The translations under genes and the position numbers were made by a program. The notes beneath the pieces are model-generated. The model saw only the letters and a list, made by a program, of their open reading frames with translations, ran no database searches and was not told the DNA's origin. Positions 7,810 to 16,772 of a stretch of 64,000 nucleotides of DNA are shown piece after piece (within the stretch, counting starts at the first letter, position 1; the number at the start of each line of letters is the position of its first letter). The DNA is from Trichomonas vaginalis G3. Its lineage: Eukaryota > Parabasalia > Trichomonadida > Trichomonadidae. The stretch is taken from contig NC_067203.1 of the NCBI RefSeq assembly GCF_026262505.1, forward strand, positions 20,937,411 to 21,001,410, read 5' to 3'.

Positions 7810-9109
7810 GGGTGTCCAAAGGTGTGTTTAGCACAAACCTGAATACTGCGAATAGAAATAAACAAGTTACATATATATAAAGTTTATTTAAATATAATCA
7901 CCATTGGATTCAATCACGCGTTCGCAGCGATCGATCCAGGCTTGAAAGACACGCTTTAAATCATCATGAGAAAATTGCTCAAATTGCTCTCTTACAAAAT
8001 TTTCAAGATCATCTGGACTCGCGAATTCGCGTCCTTCAGCTCTCTTTTTTAGCGTGCCGAATAAATAAAAGTCAGAGGGTGCAATATCAGGTGAATAAAT
8101 TGGGTTTGGAACAACTTTGACATTGTTTTCCACCAAGTAATTCATTACCTTATGACTTTTGTGAACTTTTGAATTATCAAAATGAATTGCAAACTTTTGT
8201 TTTTGTTGTTTGGATTTCTCAAACTCATCAGAATTGATAATTTGAGTAAGAACATTGTCAATTAGATACTGAGCATTCATCGTATTAGGTTTTTGAAGAA
8301 TATCAATTGCGATGATGCCATTCACGCCCCAAAAAACCGACAACATCATCATTGGTGTGTCAATTTTTTTCTTCGGGAATGTTTGCGGATTTTCATCCTT
8401 CGGGATCCACATGATTTTGGCTTCTGTTGCATATTGAAACCAAGACTCGTCCCCTGTTACTAAAAAGCGAAACTTCTTGGATTGATACGCACCCAATATA
8501 GAGAGGAGCTCTTTCGAAGATTGGACTCTAGATTTTTTTTGAACTGAATTAAGGTTGTGCGGAACCCAACGTGTATACGCTAGTTTGTAGTTCAAATAAT
8601 TGTGCAGATAATAACTGACTGTTGTACGTGGTATCTTTCTCATCTCCTCTATCCTTCTGAGTGATGCTCTTGGGTCTTCATCTAGCGCTTGAAGAATTGC
8701 TTTGATTTTTCTTTGATCCGGCGATTTTTTGTCAATTTTTATGATGGGCACCTTTTTGTTCATGAAGTGATACATCCTAACATGATACGTTACAGTGGAA
8801 TAGCTAGGAGCATCCATACCGAAGCATTTTACCAATGTCTCGTAGATTTTTTTACAGTCTTTGCATTTTTTTGCAAGAGCGAGGATGTTTTCTTTATGAT
8901 TCATTAAAAAAATGAAAAAAATCCCGCCAAAATTTCCCGCGAAACCGCCTCTTGTCTCAAAATTCATTTTATATCCCTGCATGGCGCCAAAATACAACAT
9001 ACTCATCATATACATATATTCATATTTTTTATTATATATTTATAATCAGCATATATCTCCTTTAATAGTCTCATATAGAGCGCTGTGCTAAACGCACCTT
9101 TGGACACCC
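7810..9109 (-). mobile_element. Mariner (Tc1/mariner, DD34D) element inserted in the Polinton fibre gene
   Basis: The 1,300-bp element has terminal inverted repeats of about 26 bp that begin GGGTGTCCAAAGGTG and differ at one position, flanked by TA on both sides (7808-7809 and 9110-9111), the standard mariner target duplication. Length, TA target and the DD34D transposase all fit the mariner family, which is known in trichomonads as Tvmar1. The single transposase frame is open throughout, and this with matching ends suggests a recent insertion. It lies inside the Polinton fibre gene, so it came after the Polinton. Confidence 0.92.
7888..8904 (-). CDS. Mariner transposase (DD34D), apparently intact
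   Basis: The start at 8904 (MNHKENILALAKKC) gives 338 residues, close to the mariner norm of about 345. The frame is open further upstream, but that part reads as non-coding. An N-terminal helix-turn-helix region is followed by a second one (RKIKAILQALDEDPRASLRRI...TTVSYYL), then the mariner signature WVPHNL. The catalytic triad is D in GDESWF, D in IHFDNSK and D in YSPDIAPSDFYLF, with 34 residues between the second and third. This enzyme cuts and pastes the element at TA sites in the nucleus. No stop or frameshift is visible. The stop codon lies about 55 bp inside the left inverted repeat. Confidence 0.93.
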   Translation of the reverse strand: MNHKENILALAKKCKDCKKIYETLVKCFGMDAPSYSTVTYHVRMYHFMNKKVPIIKIDKKSPDQRKIKAILQALDEDPRASLRRIEEMRKIPRTTVSYYLHNYLNYKLAYTRWVPHNLNSVQKKSRVQSSKELLSILGAYQSKKFRFLVTGDESWFQYATEAKIMWIPKDENPQTFPKKKIDTPMMMLSVFWGVNGIIAIDILQKPNTMNAQYLIDNVLTQIINSDEFEKSKQQKQKFAIHFDNSKVHKSHKVMNYLVENNVKVVPNPIYSPDIAPSDFYLFGTLKKRAEGREFASPDDLENFVREQFEQFSHDDLKRVFQAWIDRCERVIESNGDYI

Positions 9110-9111
9110 TA

Positions 9112-10307
9112 TATAATCTTATGTTTTCAGGGTATGTAAAATCTTGACTATAATATTTATTTTTGTCATCTATATAATAATATACTATTCTCGTTTTTTC
9201 TATTGCATTATATCTTTTATATCTATAATATTCTAAATATAATGTTTGCTTTTTTGGGTCTACACGTGCGTCAACACCATAGTCATAATAATATGGTGCT
9301 GGAGCTACGTTAGACAATGTCATATCCGTCATTTCATAAACTCTTAAATATTTCTTTTGTTCGTCTCCATATAAGTTTAAGTAACAGTTGTTGTCTAATG
9401 GAACTTTAACTTGTGTACCATTATTCTTTATATAGCCTACATACATTTCATTGTTATTTTTCGGAATGAGTTTATACCGTATACCATTTTTTAAGGAGTG
9501 TACAAACTCCCATCTAAAATATTTATTTTCTTCATAGACGGAAAAGTCACCAGCAATAGTTTCAATATTTTTCGTTGTTCCTATCAAACTTTGGTATATT
9601 TCATTCACATATTCTTTATTTGCTTTCTTCTCTAACTCATCGTTAACATAAGTTTTATCTGCTTTAAGGTCTAAACATTCTGAAACCCATCCTGTATCAG
9701 CTTTAGTTTTTAAAATCTTCGATGTCCGTTCATGGTACCATTCAACCCTTTCGATAATTTCATTATCTTTTTCATTAACATATTCCTTATCTGCCTTCTT
9801 CATTAACTCACTATCCACAAGTTCCTTATCTGCCTTCTTCATTAACTCACTATCCACAAGTTCCTTATCTACCTTCTTCATTAACTCACTATCCACATAT
9901 TCCTTATCTGCTTTCTTCATTAACTCACTATCCACATATTCCTTATCTGCTTTCTTCATTATGTCATTTAGGAAACCTTCTATGAATTCCTCATTTAAAT
10001 TAAATCTTCCAATCTTCAAAACTTTAGGAAATGCATTTAATGCGTAATATCTTTGTTCTTCTGGTGGAATTGATGTTATATCATCCGTTATTCCTTTAAT
10101 TTTTGAATTCATAAATAAAATTTCTTTTATATTTGATATCACTGCACCACCCTTGCAAACGAATTCGAAATGGTCATTTTTCAATACTATCTCCAAATCT
10201 CCATATTTCAACCTTTGTGTTTGTTCTGCCGTCTTTGAATTATATGCATATGTGGCGTAAGTAATGGTCTGTGCCTTAAGTTGCTGTGGTTGCTGTTGTT
10301 TAATCAT
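9112..10307 (-). pseudogene. Polinton fibre protein, N-terminal part with coiled-coil repeats
   Basis: The start (MIKQQQPQQLKAQTI) follows the element's usual leader. After a globular region of about 115 residues come five tandem 13-residue repeats of the type MKKADKEYVDSEL (residues 117-180), then more helical ADK-YVN-type segments. These patterns occur in trimeric coiled-coil shafts of phage and bacterial fibres. A beta-rich region follows, and the gene is then interrupted by the mariner. The tail-collar-like part lies beyond the mariner at 7280-7807. A virion attachment fibre is inferred, with the shaft here and the tip there. Confidence 0.7.
9768..9959 (-). repeat. 39-bp tandem repeat, five copies, inside the fibre gene
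   Basis: The 39-bp unit (TTCATTAACTCACTATCCAC plus a variable half on the plus strand) repeats five times and encodes the 13-residue coiled-coil unit. Copies are almost identical, which suggests recent expansion or contraction of the fibre shaft. Confidence 0.85.
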
Positions 10308-10331
10308 TTATTACAATTTAAAAATAAATAT

Positions 10332-10706
10332 TTAATCTGTTATCTCATCAGCTATTTTTTCTATTTGAAATTGCCATAATATTTCATTCATAAATTCTAA
10401 ATCACAATCAAATAGGTCAGTTATTCTAAATTTAATATTTGATAAATCTTTTGAATGAAGAATAAATGAATTCCCGGATAATTGAAACGGATATGATAAA
10501 GAAAATATGTTTAAGTTGATGGATAAAATGTTTTGTATTGATGGGTAAGAGTTAGGGTCTAATGTTTGATGTGAAAATCTCATTGGGGTATTAACTTTAT
10601 CACATTTGATTAAAATGAAATTGGAACCAGTGTCAGAATACAAAACATCCCCAACATCTTTTTCAAAATTTAATATCCCCAACATGAACGAAGATGAGGA
10701 GTACAA
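10332..10706 (-). pseudogene. Polinton protein of unknown function, part
   Basis: A 124-residue frame, rich in serine, leucine and isoleucine, lies 24 bp downstream of the start of the fibre gene and reads the same way. It has patterns like NIFSLSYPFQLSGNSFILHS that suggest beta strands and ends with a helical acidic tail. No family is recognised. It overlaps the neighbouring frame at 10670-11041 and may belong to the same old gene. I treat the pair as fossil parts. Confidence 0.5.
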
Positions 10707-11041
10707 AATTTAATTTTCAGTGGAAATTTAATAAGGTTATTTATTTCATCAAGTTCAAAAAGTTTATCAGGTTTTGATTTAAAATTTTCTTCATACCAAA
10801 CGATAAATGATTCATTTAAATAACTTAAAATTGTGTTAATATCCCATTTCGTTATCACATTATTTATATACATATCATACGTTTTTTCAAGGTCATCTTT
10901 AATAAATGATATATAATCTGAAGGGTCTAAAAGAATGGGATTAAATTTACCACTCACAGAAACGAGAGTAACATTATAAATTCCGCTAACTGTTAAATTT
11001 AATTCACAACTATTATTCGAAATAATATTGATAATTGACAT
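10670..11041 (-). pseudogene. Polinton protein of unknown function, part
   Basis: A 123-residue frame starts MSIINIISNNSCELNLTVSG, with beta-strand-like alternation first and a helical region (DLEKTYDMYINNVI) later. It is divergent from the rightward gene that starts at 11061, so the two share a promoter region of about 20 bp. No family is recognised. Position among capsid and fibre genes suggests a virion component. Confidence 0.5.
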
Positions 11042-11060
11042 TTTTATTACGATTAAAAAT

Positions 11061-11540
11061 ATGGTAAAGCGTTATTTTCCAGTGATAAATAAAACTAGAA
11101 TAAGATTACCTCAAGAATTCATAAATTCAACGAATAAGAAATTCATTCATGTTATAAATTTCAGTGTTTTCAGAAAATATGAGTCAATGTCATATTCATC
11201 ATCGGGTTATATTTCACTTCATTCAAATTTAGTTCAATCAAACCCATATAATGACCATTTCATAAGATTTTCAGATGGTATTAAAAATGTAATTGATAGA
11301 TTAAAATATGAACAGATTGACAATATCGAATTTTTGGAATTTTGGTTTAAATATCCTGATGGAAAAAAGATTGAAGTTAAAGATAAAGCTGATACTATAA
11401 CAAAAACAATTACAATGACCGATCCAGATAGTGGGGAACAAAAAGAAATAAAACAAACGATAGAAACTGGTGAAAGGTCAATTATTATTGATTATGATTC
11501 AAAGGATTATTATTCAATAATGTTAATGCTTGAATATTAA
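11061..11540 (+). CDS. Polinton protein of unknown function, possible virion protein
   Basis: The ATG at 11061 (MVKRYFPVINKTRIRLPQEF) gives 159 residues. The frame extends further upstream only by a TTG codon, and an AT-rich leader precedes this ATG. The sequence is beta-rich with serine-rich loops (YESMSYSSSGYISLHSN), and a stretch of lysine and glutamate near residues 115-140 contains TITMTDPDSGEQKEI. It ends convergent with the next leftward gene, overlapping by four bases. No family is recognised. A minor capsid role is only a guess from the neighbours. Confidence 0.6.
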   Translation: MVKRYFPVINKTRIRLPQEFINSTNKKFIHVINFSVFRKYESMSYSSSGYISLHSNLVQSNPYNDHFIRFSDGIKNVIDRLKYEQIDNIEFLEFWFKYPDGKKIEVKDKADTITKTITMTDPDSGEQKEIKQTIETGERSIIIDYDSKDYYSIMLMLEY

Positions 11541-12238
11541 ATAGCCTTAACAAAGAATTTTTCAAGTGATATTTTATATTCATCAACTATTTTATTATAA
11601 ATATCATTATATGTTAAATGAAGTTCAGTTGTTGTTCCGTTCTTTGATATCTTAATTGTGCTAATATCCTTTATAGGATTTATTTTTGCAACTGTTCCGC
11701 AGCATGAAACCTCATCATCTATGAAAAATTGAATCTTAACGTCTGAATCTTGAACATCACAAAGAATGGCGATAATGTGAATTAATGATTCATAAGGTAA
11801 AATAATTAAACCGGATTGATCAATTAAATTTATTATTGAATCATAATTATCAGTTATTATATCACGGTAAATTTTCATTAATTCAGAATTAATGTCTATT
11901 TTATATGGCGCATTGCGACTGGAATCGTATATTCCTGGGTTCTCGATGTTTGATGAAAGAGGTGGGGGGTATGTTGGATATGTGGGGATTTCAACGGGTT
12001 CTTTACCGGGTTCAGATAAAATGATTGGGTCTCCATTATCATGGTTTTCTTCATTCTCCTCATTCTTCGGTAAGTCACGAGTTAATAAATTTGGTTGAGT
12101 TGCTGACCTTGTTAATTCAGGGCTAACATTAACTTTAACATTTTGAATAATTCGTGATTTATCATCATTTACGTTATAACCAACCGTAATCTCTGCTTTT
12201 GCGTTAGTGTTCTTTTGACTTGTGAAACGTCTTCTCAT
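11537..12238 (-). CDS. Polinton protein of unknown function (233 residues)
   Basis: An arginine-rich start (MRRRFTSQKNTNAKAE) leads into a beta-like region, then a disordered acidic and proline-rich stretch (PIILSEPGKEPVEIPTYPTYPPPLSSN, quoted in part here by its character) near residues 72-98, and a more ordered C-terminal half ending in KISLEKFFVKAI. No family is recognised. The basic tail plus disordered linker would suit a minor virion or DNA-binding protein, but this is inference. It sits between two other late-type genes and follows the usual AATAAAAA leader. Confidence 0.6.
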   Translation of the reverse strand: MRRRFTSQKNTNAKAEITVGYNVNDDKSRIIQNVKVNVSPELTRSATQPNLLTRDLPKNEENEENHDNGDPIILSEPGKEPVEIPTYPTYPPPLSSNIENPGIYDSSRNAPYKIDINSELMKIYRDIITDNYDSIINLIDQSGLIILPYESLIHIIAILCDVQDSDVKIQFFIDDEVSCCGTVAKINPIKDISTIKISKNGTTTELHLTYNDIYNKIVDEYKISLEKFFVKAI

Positions 12239-12322
12239 TTATAATCGAATAAAAAAAAGAAAAATATATTTAAAGTTTTATTTAGTTGTTACGGTAATAT
12301 CCCAAGGTTCATCCTTGTTTGC

Positions 12323-13225
12323 TTATACTTTCTTTGTAACTGCACCAATAATGTTATTGATATTGCTTTGAGTTTCTTCCAGTCTTATTTTATCATTTAC
12401 AATATCTTTAATCATTTCATTACATGCATTCTTAAAACCATCTGATTTTTCTAATTTACGTCTATCACTTTCTTTAATTAAATCAAAGTTATAACCTTGT
12501 TGAGAATAAAGTGGTTTCTTTATCAATTCCTTGAACGCTTCTGAAAGTGAAGATGAAGAAATTCTTGCCACTTGAATTGGTTTAAATTCTGCTTTCATTG
12601 CTTCTTTCTGTTCATTGAACACTGGATCGAATAAAGCAACTTTAAAGAATTTCTTAGCTGGAATTTCAGGTCTCAAATTTGCATATTGACCATCAAACTG
12701 ATTAACATATCGTGGTAATCCATCCGGTCCTTCTTCAATAGCGTTTAATTCTTCATTGAAATAAGAATATGGATTATGACGGTATGAATTAATTGGACCA
12801 TGTTCACCTTCTCCAATGTATTGTTTAACAGCTTTTCCATTTTCATCAAATTGCATAGGATAACATTCATTATATGCTTTACGTTTAGGATAATCAGATA
12901 CAGTTAATTTGTAACCATTTATGACTTTAATATTACCTCGACCATCAGTAACGAAAACTTCATTTATACCATCAGGTTTTCCATTTGGACCTGTAATGTC
13001 TGCTTCATGTGCTTCCCAATTTGGACCTTGACGTTTGGCATATGCTTGAGCTTCTGGTAATGTTAAAACGTTTCTCATTTGTTTTACATCTTTTTGAAGA
13101 CCAGCAACAATATGAACTAATTCTTTCATTCCGTCTGGAACTTTCATAGTTCTATTATACACACCCCCCTTTTTGTTTGTCCCCTGTTTTAATGGAACCT
13201 GTAAAAGATTTGCTATTTCTGTCAT
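12323..13225 (-). CDS. Conserved-looking Polinton protein (300 residues), possible minor capsid or scaffold component
   Basis: A notable segment, [23 protein letters not shown] then [17 protein letters not shown], has the look of a conserved domain: tryptophan-containing entry, D-x-x-G turn and GNIxxxNGY motif. Beyond it are [12 protein letters not shown] and an [13 protein letters not shown] stretch, and the C-terminal third is helical and lysine-rich. Similar motifs occur in unassigned proteins shared by many Polintons and virophage relatives, as far as I recall, but I cannot name the family with certainty. It lies directly upstream of the capsid and ATPase block with 97 bp to the next start. 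Confidence 0.65.
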   Translation of the reverse strand: MTEIANLLQVPLKQGTNKKGGVYNRTMKVPDGMKELVHIVAGLQKDVKQMRNVLTLPEAQAYAKRQGPNWEAHEADITGPNGKPDGINEVFVTDGRGNIKVINGYKLTVSDYPKRKAYNECYPMQFDENGKAVKQYIGEGEHGPINSYRHNPYSYFNEELNAIEEGPDGLPRYVNQFDGQYANLRPEIPAKKFFKVALFDPVFNEQKEAMKAEFKPIQVARISSSSLSEAFKELIKKPLYSQQGYNFDLIKESDRRKLEKSDGFKNACNEMIKDIVNDKIRLEETQSNINNIIGAVTKKV

Positions 13226-13265
13226 GTTTAATTATAAATAAAAAATAAAAATTAATTATAAAAAG

Positions 13266-14081
13266 TTAATCAAATTTAACACATCCTTTATTTAAATCAA
13301 CTATTATTTTTCCATGTTCACCTAATTGTTGATATTGTGTGTAAAGTTCATTAATGCTCATTGGTAAATTCACTTGATAAAGCATAACGTTCAACTGTTG
13401 ACGACTAAAACCACTGAAAATGAAAAGTGTTGATAGATTTGATTTAATGTTTGTGCTTAATGCTTTGAAGTATTGAACAGCCATGAAGAATGAACACTGA
13501 ATGTGTCGACATTGAGTTAATAACTGATTAAAATATGATTTCTCATTTGTTATTAGTTTTGATTTCACCGCATCATCTAGAAAAATGAGTGAATGCAAAA
13601 ATTCTCTATCAAAATTTGAAATAGAAAGTGTTTCAAATAATTCATCCCGTTGTTTATCAATAATTTTATCCTCTAATCCTTGCTTCTTGATTGTATTATA
13701 TAATTCTTTATACATTAAAAAGTTTTTTAAATAATCTTCTGCTTCTTCTTGTGATAAATAAATAATTGGAATTTTGATTAAATGCTTTAAAGATTCAAAT
13801 GTATCATCTGAAGGTGAACCTGAACGGTTGATATAAATTAACACATGTGAATGGGGGGAAGTGTTAGCAATAATGATAATTTGTTTTAATATCGTTAATG
13901 TTTTACCTTTATTTTGTTTACCAATTGCTGCAGTGATTGAATTTAAGTAACATTCAGAATATGGAATTTTCATTAATTTTTCCTTAGATAGAGCATTTCT
14001 ATTATCACTCAATGCTTCATTAATCATATCATCTACGTATGTATTATATACTCCCGCTAATTCTTCAGAATTTAAATCCAT
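13266..14081 (-). CDS. A32/FtsK-HerA-type genome packaging ATPase
   Basis: Walker A GKQNKGKT lies at residues 54-61 and Walker B LIFLDD at 165-170, with a following asparagine/glutamine sensor segment (HIQCSFFMAVQYF, glutamine near 203). Length (271 residues) and motif spacing fit the small packaging ATPases of Polintons, virophages and poxviruses (A32), which drive DNA into the capsid. The frame looks whole. It sits between the 300-residue protein and the major capsid gene, the usual morphogenesis cluster of this family. Confidence 0.88.
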   Translation of the reverse strand: MDLNSEELAGVYNTYVDDMINEALSDNRNALSKEKLMKIPYSECYLNSITAAIGKQNKGKTLTILKQIIIIANTSPHSHVLIYINRSGSPSDDTFESLKHLIKIPIIYLSQEEAEDYLKNFLMYKELYNTIKKQGLEDKIIDKQRDELFETLSISNFDREFLHSLIFLDDAVKSKLITNEKSYFNQLLTQCRHIQCSFFMAVQYFKALSTNIKSNLSTLFIFSGFSRQQLNVMLYQVNLPMSINELYTQYQQLGEHGKIIVDLNKGCVKFD

Positions 14082-14105
14082 TTAATCAAAAATAAATTTA
14101 TAATT

Positions 14106-14858
14106 TTATACATTTCTATTCATCAATATTTCATCATATGAACTTCTATACTGTGGTGGTGTACCTGTTGGATGATATTTCAAACCTTCATCCGGTGTCC
14201 ATGTCCAATACGTAGTCATAGTAAACCAAACCTGAGGAGGATTTGTCACCTTTGAACAGTAAGTGTCATTTTCACCCTGAATGATTGGATAAGCTTTCAC
14301 TTGTACTGTAACTTGTGAGTTGAAAGTTTCTAATCCATCAAAGAATATACCCGCTCCATCACGTTGAACTGGAATAGTGCATAAGAATGAAGTTTGGTCT
14401 TTCCATGTTCTAGCTAATGGTGTGCCATTATCATCATTCAGTGGTCTAGTTAATGAGTCCTCGTATTCTTCTGTGCATTCATTCACTCCATCTAAATCAG
14501 AAGCTTGAAGCATACGTGTAAAGAATATGTCACCCACTGTGGTCATCGCTTGATCGGGGAAGTTTCTGGAATCTATAGTGACCTGAAGACCTCGAAGCAT
14601 TGGATTTTCTAAAACTGTTCTTTGCATTGCATTCTTCGGAAATGCTAACACAACATCTGTAACATTATGAAGAGCGTATGAGAAATCTGAGCTGATACCT
14701 TCAGGAGTGATGCAACCTCCATTTAGTGAACGAACGTCAATATGTTGAGCTGGAATCATGAATGGATCTTCCTTACTAAATAAACGTGGTATTGCTTTAA
14801 CTGATTCTTCAATTAAACCGTATCCTGGTGTAATGCATTTATCCTCTAAAACTTCCAT
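14106..14858 (-). pseudogene. Polinton double-jelly-roll major capsid protein, C-terminal part
   Basis: This 250-residue part is rich in short beta strands and turn-forming residues and ends VWFTMTTYWTWTPDEGLKYH, with strand patterns such as VTVQVKAYPIIQG expected of a jelly-roll. Its size class, its place next to the packaging ATPase and the companion part at 15048-15744 point to the major capsid protein that forms the hexon-like shell. Structural assignment is inferred, because jelly-roll proteins share little sequence. The gene as a whole is broken, by about two interruptions. Confidence 0.7.
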
Positions 14859-15047
14859 CTTTGTGCATGAAATAATAACGTCATCAACTGTTGCGTCAGC
14901 AGATTGTAGCGGCTAAGCTTGTAATTAATTTGGCAGGAAGTCCGATTTGTTGGAATTTGCGATCATATTTATAAACATGATTCATAATCTTTTCATAATT
15001 TTCATCAGTTATCTTTTCATAAACGTAATTTTGTAAATCAGCAACTC

Positions 15048-15744
15048 TTAACGGTCAACCTGACAAAATACTAAAGTATCCCTGAAAACATAATATTTAA
15101 GAATGATTTCACCAAATGATTTAGGATAATCATCGAACGCCTGAAATGCTAACAAATCATTTACCGGAATAATCATATCAAAAGTGATATCAACTTCTTC
15201 ATTTGCTTTCTTGAAAACTTCTGAAGGGTCAATATATTTACCACATACTGAGTTATCATATTTTTGAACATTATTATATAACGAATGAACAAACTTTTTA
15301 ACTTTCCTTTCTGATTTTGGTTTATATGTTGCAAATGCGAAAGATTCACGGGCACAATCCATTGAAGATAACCGGCATCACCTCTTTCGTTTCTACTTCT
15401 AATTGTTTAAAGCTTTGATTTGATGATTTATAACCAACGAATAAACGCATGCATTTAAAAGCGGCATCACATGTGAAAGCTTTATTTGAAACTAGAGTTG
15501 CTTTAACTTTGCGTTTAATATATGTGTCACCTAATTGATTCACATCATGAGCCGGATTTGTAATTCTTAAATGAGTTTGTTTATCATCAAAATATGGAGC
15601 ATCAGAGTCATAGCATGAACTTTCAAGTTCTCTATAATATCTTCTACCGTCATTCTTTGCGAATATTTCATTTATCTTTTCGAATGAATGAAACACATTT
15701 CCATTAATCGGTTTGGTGTTTGGCACTAAATAGTTAGTCGTCAT
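15048..15744 (-). pseudogene. Polinton major capsid protein, N-terminal part
   Basis: The start MTTNYLVPNTKPINGNVF and the strand-rich sequence after it (DTYIKRKVKATLVSNKAF, KCMRLFVGYKSS) suit the first jelly-roll of a capsid protein. The region continues with helical and strand-rich sequence ending in YYVFRDTLVFCQVDR. It reads the same way as the part at 14106-14858. No single open frame spans the capsid gene. A usual AATAAAAAATC leader precedes the start. Confidence 0.65.
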
Positions 15745-15813
15745 TTATTATTAAATAAAAAATCAAAATTAAAATATGAAAATGAATTTTTAATTTTAAT
15801 GAAATAATCAACT

Positions 15814-16029
15814 ATGGCTGCAGGATTCTTTAAGAAACTGTGGGATAAAGTAAAAAGAGGAGCGCATAAAGTTTGGGAAACAATGAAGAAAGGAGCAAAT
15901 TGGATATTTAAGAATAAAGAAGCAATTAGTGACGTTGCTGAATCAATAACGCCAAAAGCTGCCCCAATAAGAGAAATTTTAAATAAAGGAGAAAAAGTTT
16001 ATCAAAGACTACAACCGATACTAAGATAA
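15814..16029 (+). CDS. Small capsid-associated protein A with amphipathic N-terminus
   Basis: A 71-residue basic protein starts MAAGFFKKLWDKVKRGAH. The first 18 residues make a strongly amphipathic helix (F, F, L, W, V on one face; K, K, D, K, R on the other), like the membrane-active start of adenovirus protein VI and similar minor capsid proteins. The rest is helical and basic. The gene converges on the next one, which begins with the same eleven residues. A membrane-lysing virion protein is inferred; no family match was tested. Confidence 0.7.
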   Translation: MAAGFFKKLWDKVKRGAHKVWETMKKGANWIFKNKEAISDVAESITPKAAPIREILNKGEKVYQRLQPILR

Positions 16030-16049
16030 AAATAATATTTATTTTTCCA

Positions 16050-16286
16050 CTATTTACCCCCTATTTTATTAAGTATTCCTTCAGCTATTCCACCAATTGC
16101 GTTACCTGCTTGTGCTCCCATCGCCGGATTACCTGCTTTAGTACCTAATACTCCACCTATGATAGTTCCTGCCGTTTTCGCTACTGGTGCCAAAAAGTTT
16201 GCAATGGGTTTAATAATCTTTTGATGAACCCAACCTGCAGCTTTCTTAATTCCATCCCATAATTTTTTAAAGAATCCTGCCGCCAT
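16050..16286 (-). CDS. Small capsid-associated protein B with the same N-terminus and a Gly/Ala-rich tail
   Basis: This 78-residue protein begins MAAGFFKKLWDGIKKAAGW, identical over the first eleven residues to the converging gene at 15814. It then has a hydrophobic glycine- and alanine-rich stretch (AGTIIGGVLGTKAGNPAMGA) that could insert in membranes, similar to pVI/pX-type or phage holin-like peptides. The two genes end 20 bp apart, tail to tail. The shared start suggests duplication with inversion, or a targeting peptide recognised by the capsid. Function is inferred. Confidence 0.7.
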   Translation of the reverse strand: MAAGFFKKLWDGIKKAAGWVHQKIIKPIANFLAPVAKTAGTIIGGVLGTKAGNPAMGAQAGNAIGGIAEGILNKIGGK

Positions 16287-16352
16287 TTCTGATTTAATAT
16301 TAATTAAAAAATATATTTCATCACTTATATTCTAATTTTTATTTAATGATAA

Positions 16353-16733
16353 ATGAAACCGATTTTAAAAATAAATGAAACAAAGGAGGAAGAAATAAAT
16401 GAAAGTGAAAATGTTCAACAAAAAATAAACGTTGTTAAACCAATTACTGAAATAAAAATTTTTTCATCTGTTGAAGAATTTAATGACTATTATGCTAATA
16501 ATAAAAAATTATTTGAAGAATTGACAACATGTAAATTGAATAAAATGTTTAAAGTTGATGGATTCAAAATTTCAAAAATAAAAGGAGTGGTTAGTTTGAA
16601 ATCTATTTCCCAATCAAGAATCACCTCATTAATGAAAATAGATGATTTAACAAAAAGAATAGAAATTATTGAAGAGCGAATGAATCAAATTATTGATTTC
16701 ATAAATCATGACTCGTTGAGCCTGGGTCCTTAA
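16353..16733 (+). CDS. Polinton protein of unknown function (126 residues), C-terminal coiled coil
   Basis: The sequence begins MKPILKINETKEEEINESEN, is acidic at first, then has a mixed region, and ends in a heptad-like helix (SLMKIDDLTKRIEIIEERMNQIIDFI) that could trimerise. The start is preceded by the element's ATTTTTATTTAATGAT leader. It converges with the gene at 16760-17245 over a GC-rich hairpin cluster. No family is recognised. Confidence 0.6.
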   Translation: MKPILKINETKEEEINESENVQQKINVVKPITEIKIFSSVEEFNDYYANNKKLFEELTTCKLNKMFKVDGFKISKIKGVVSLKSISQSRITSLMKIDDLTKRIEIIEERMNQIIDFINHDSLSLGP

Positions 16734-16772
16734 AGCCCAAGGCACAAAGTGCCCAGGACTTAAAGTCCATCA
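16708..16772. terminator. Cluster of GC-rich mini-hairpins between convergent genes
   Basis: Between two converging genes lie GGCAC-AAA-GTGCC and GGACT-TAA-AGTCC, plus a looser GGGTCCTTAAAGCCC fold. The 5-bp stems with 3-base loops match those at 3.8 and 4.27 kb. The location suggests a bidirectional transcript end signal of the element. Confidence 0.45.
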
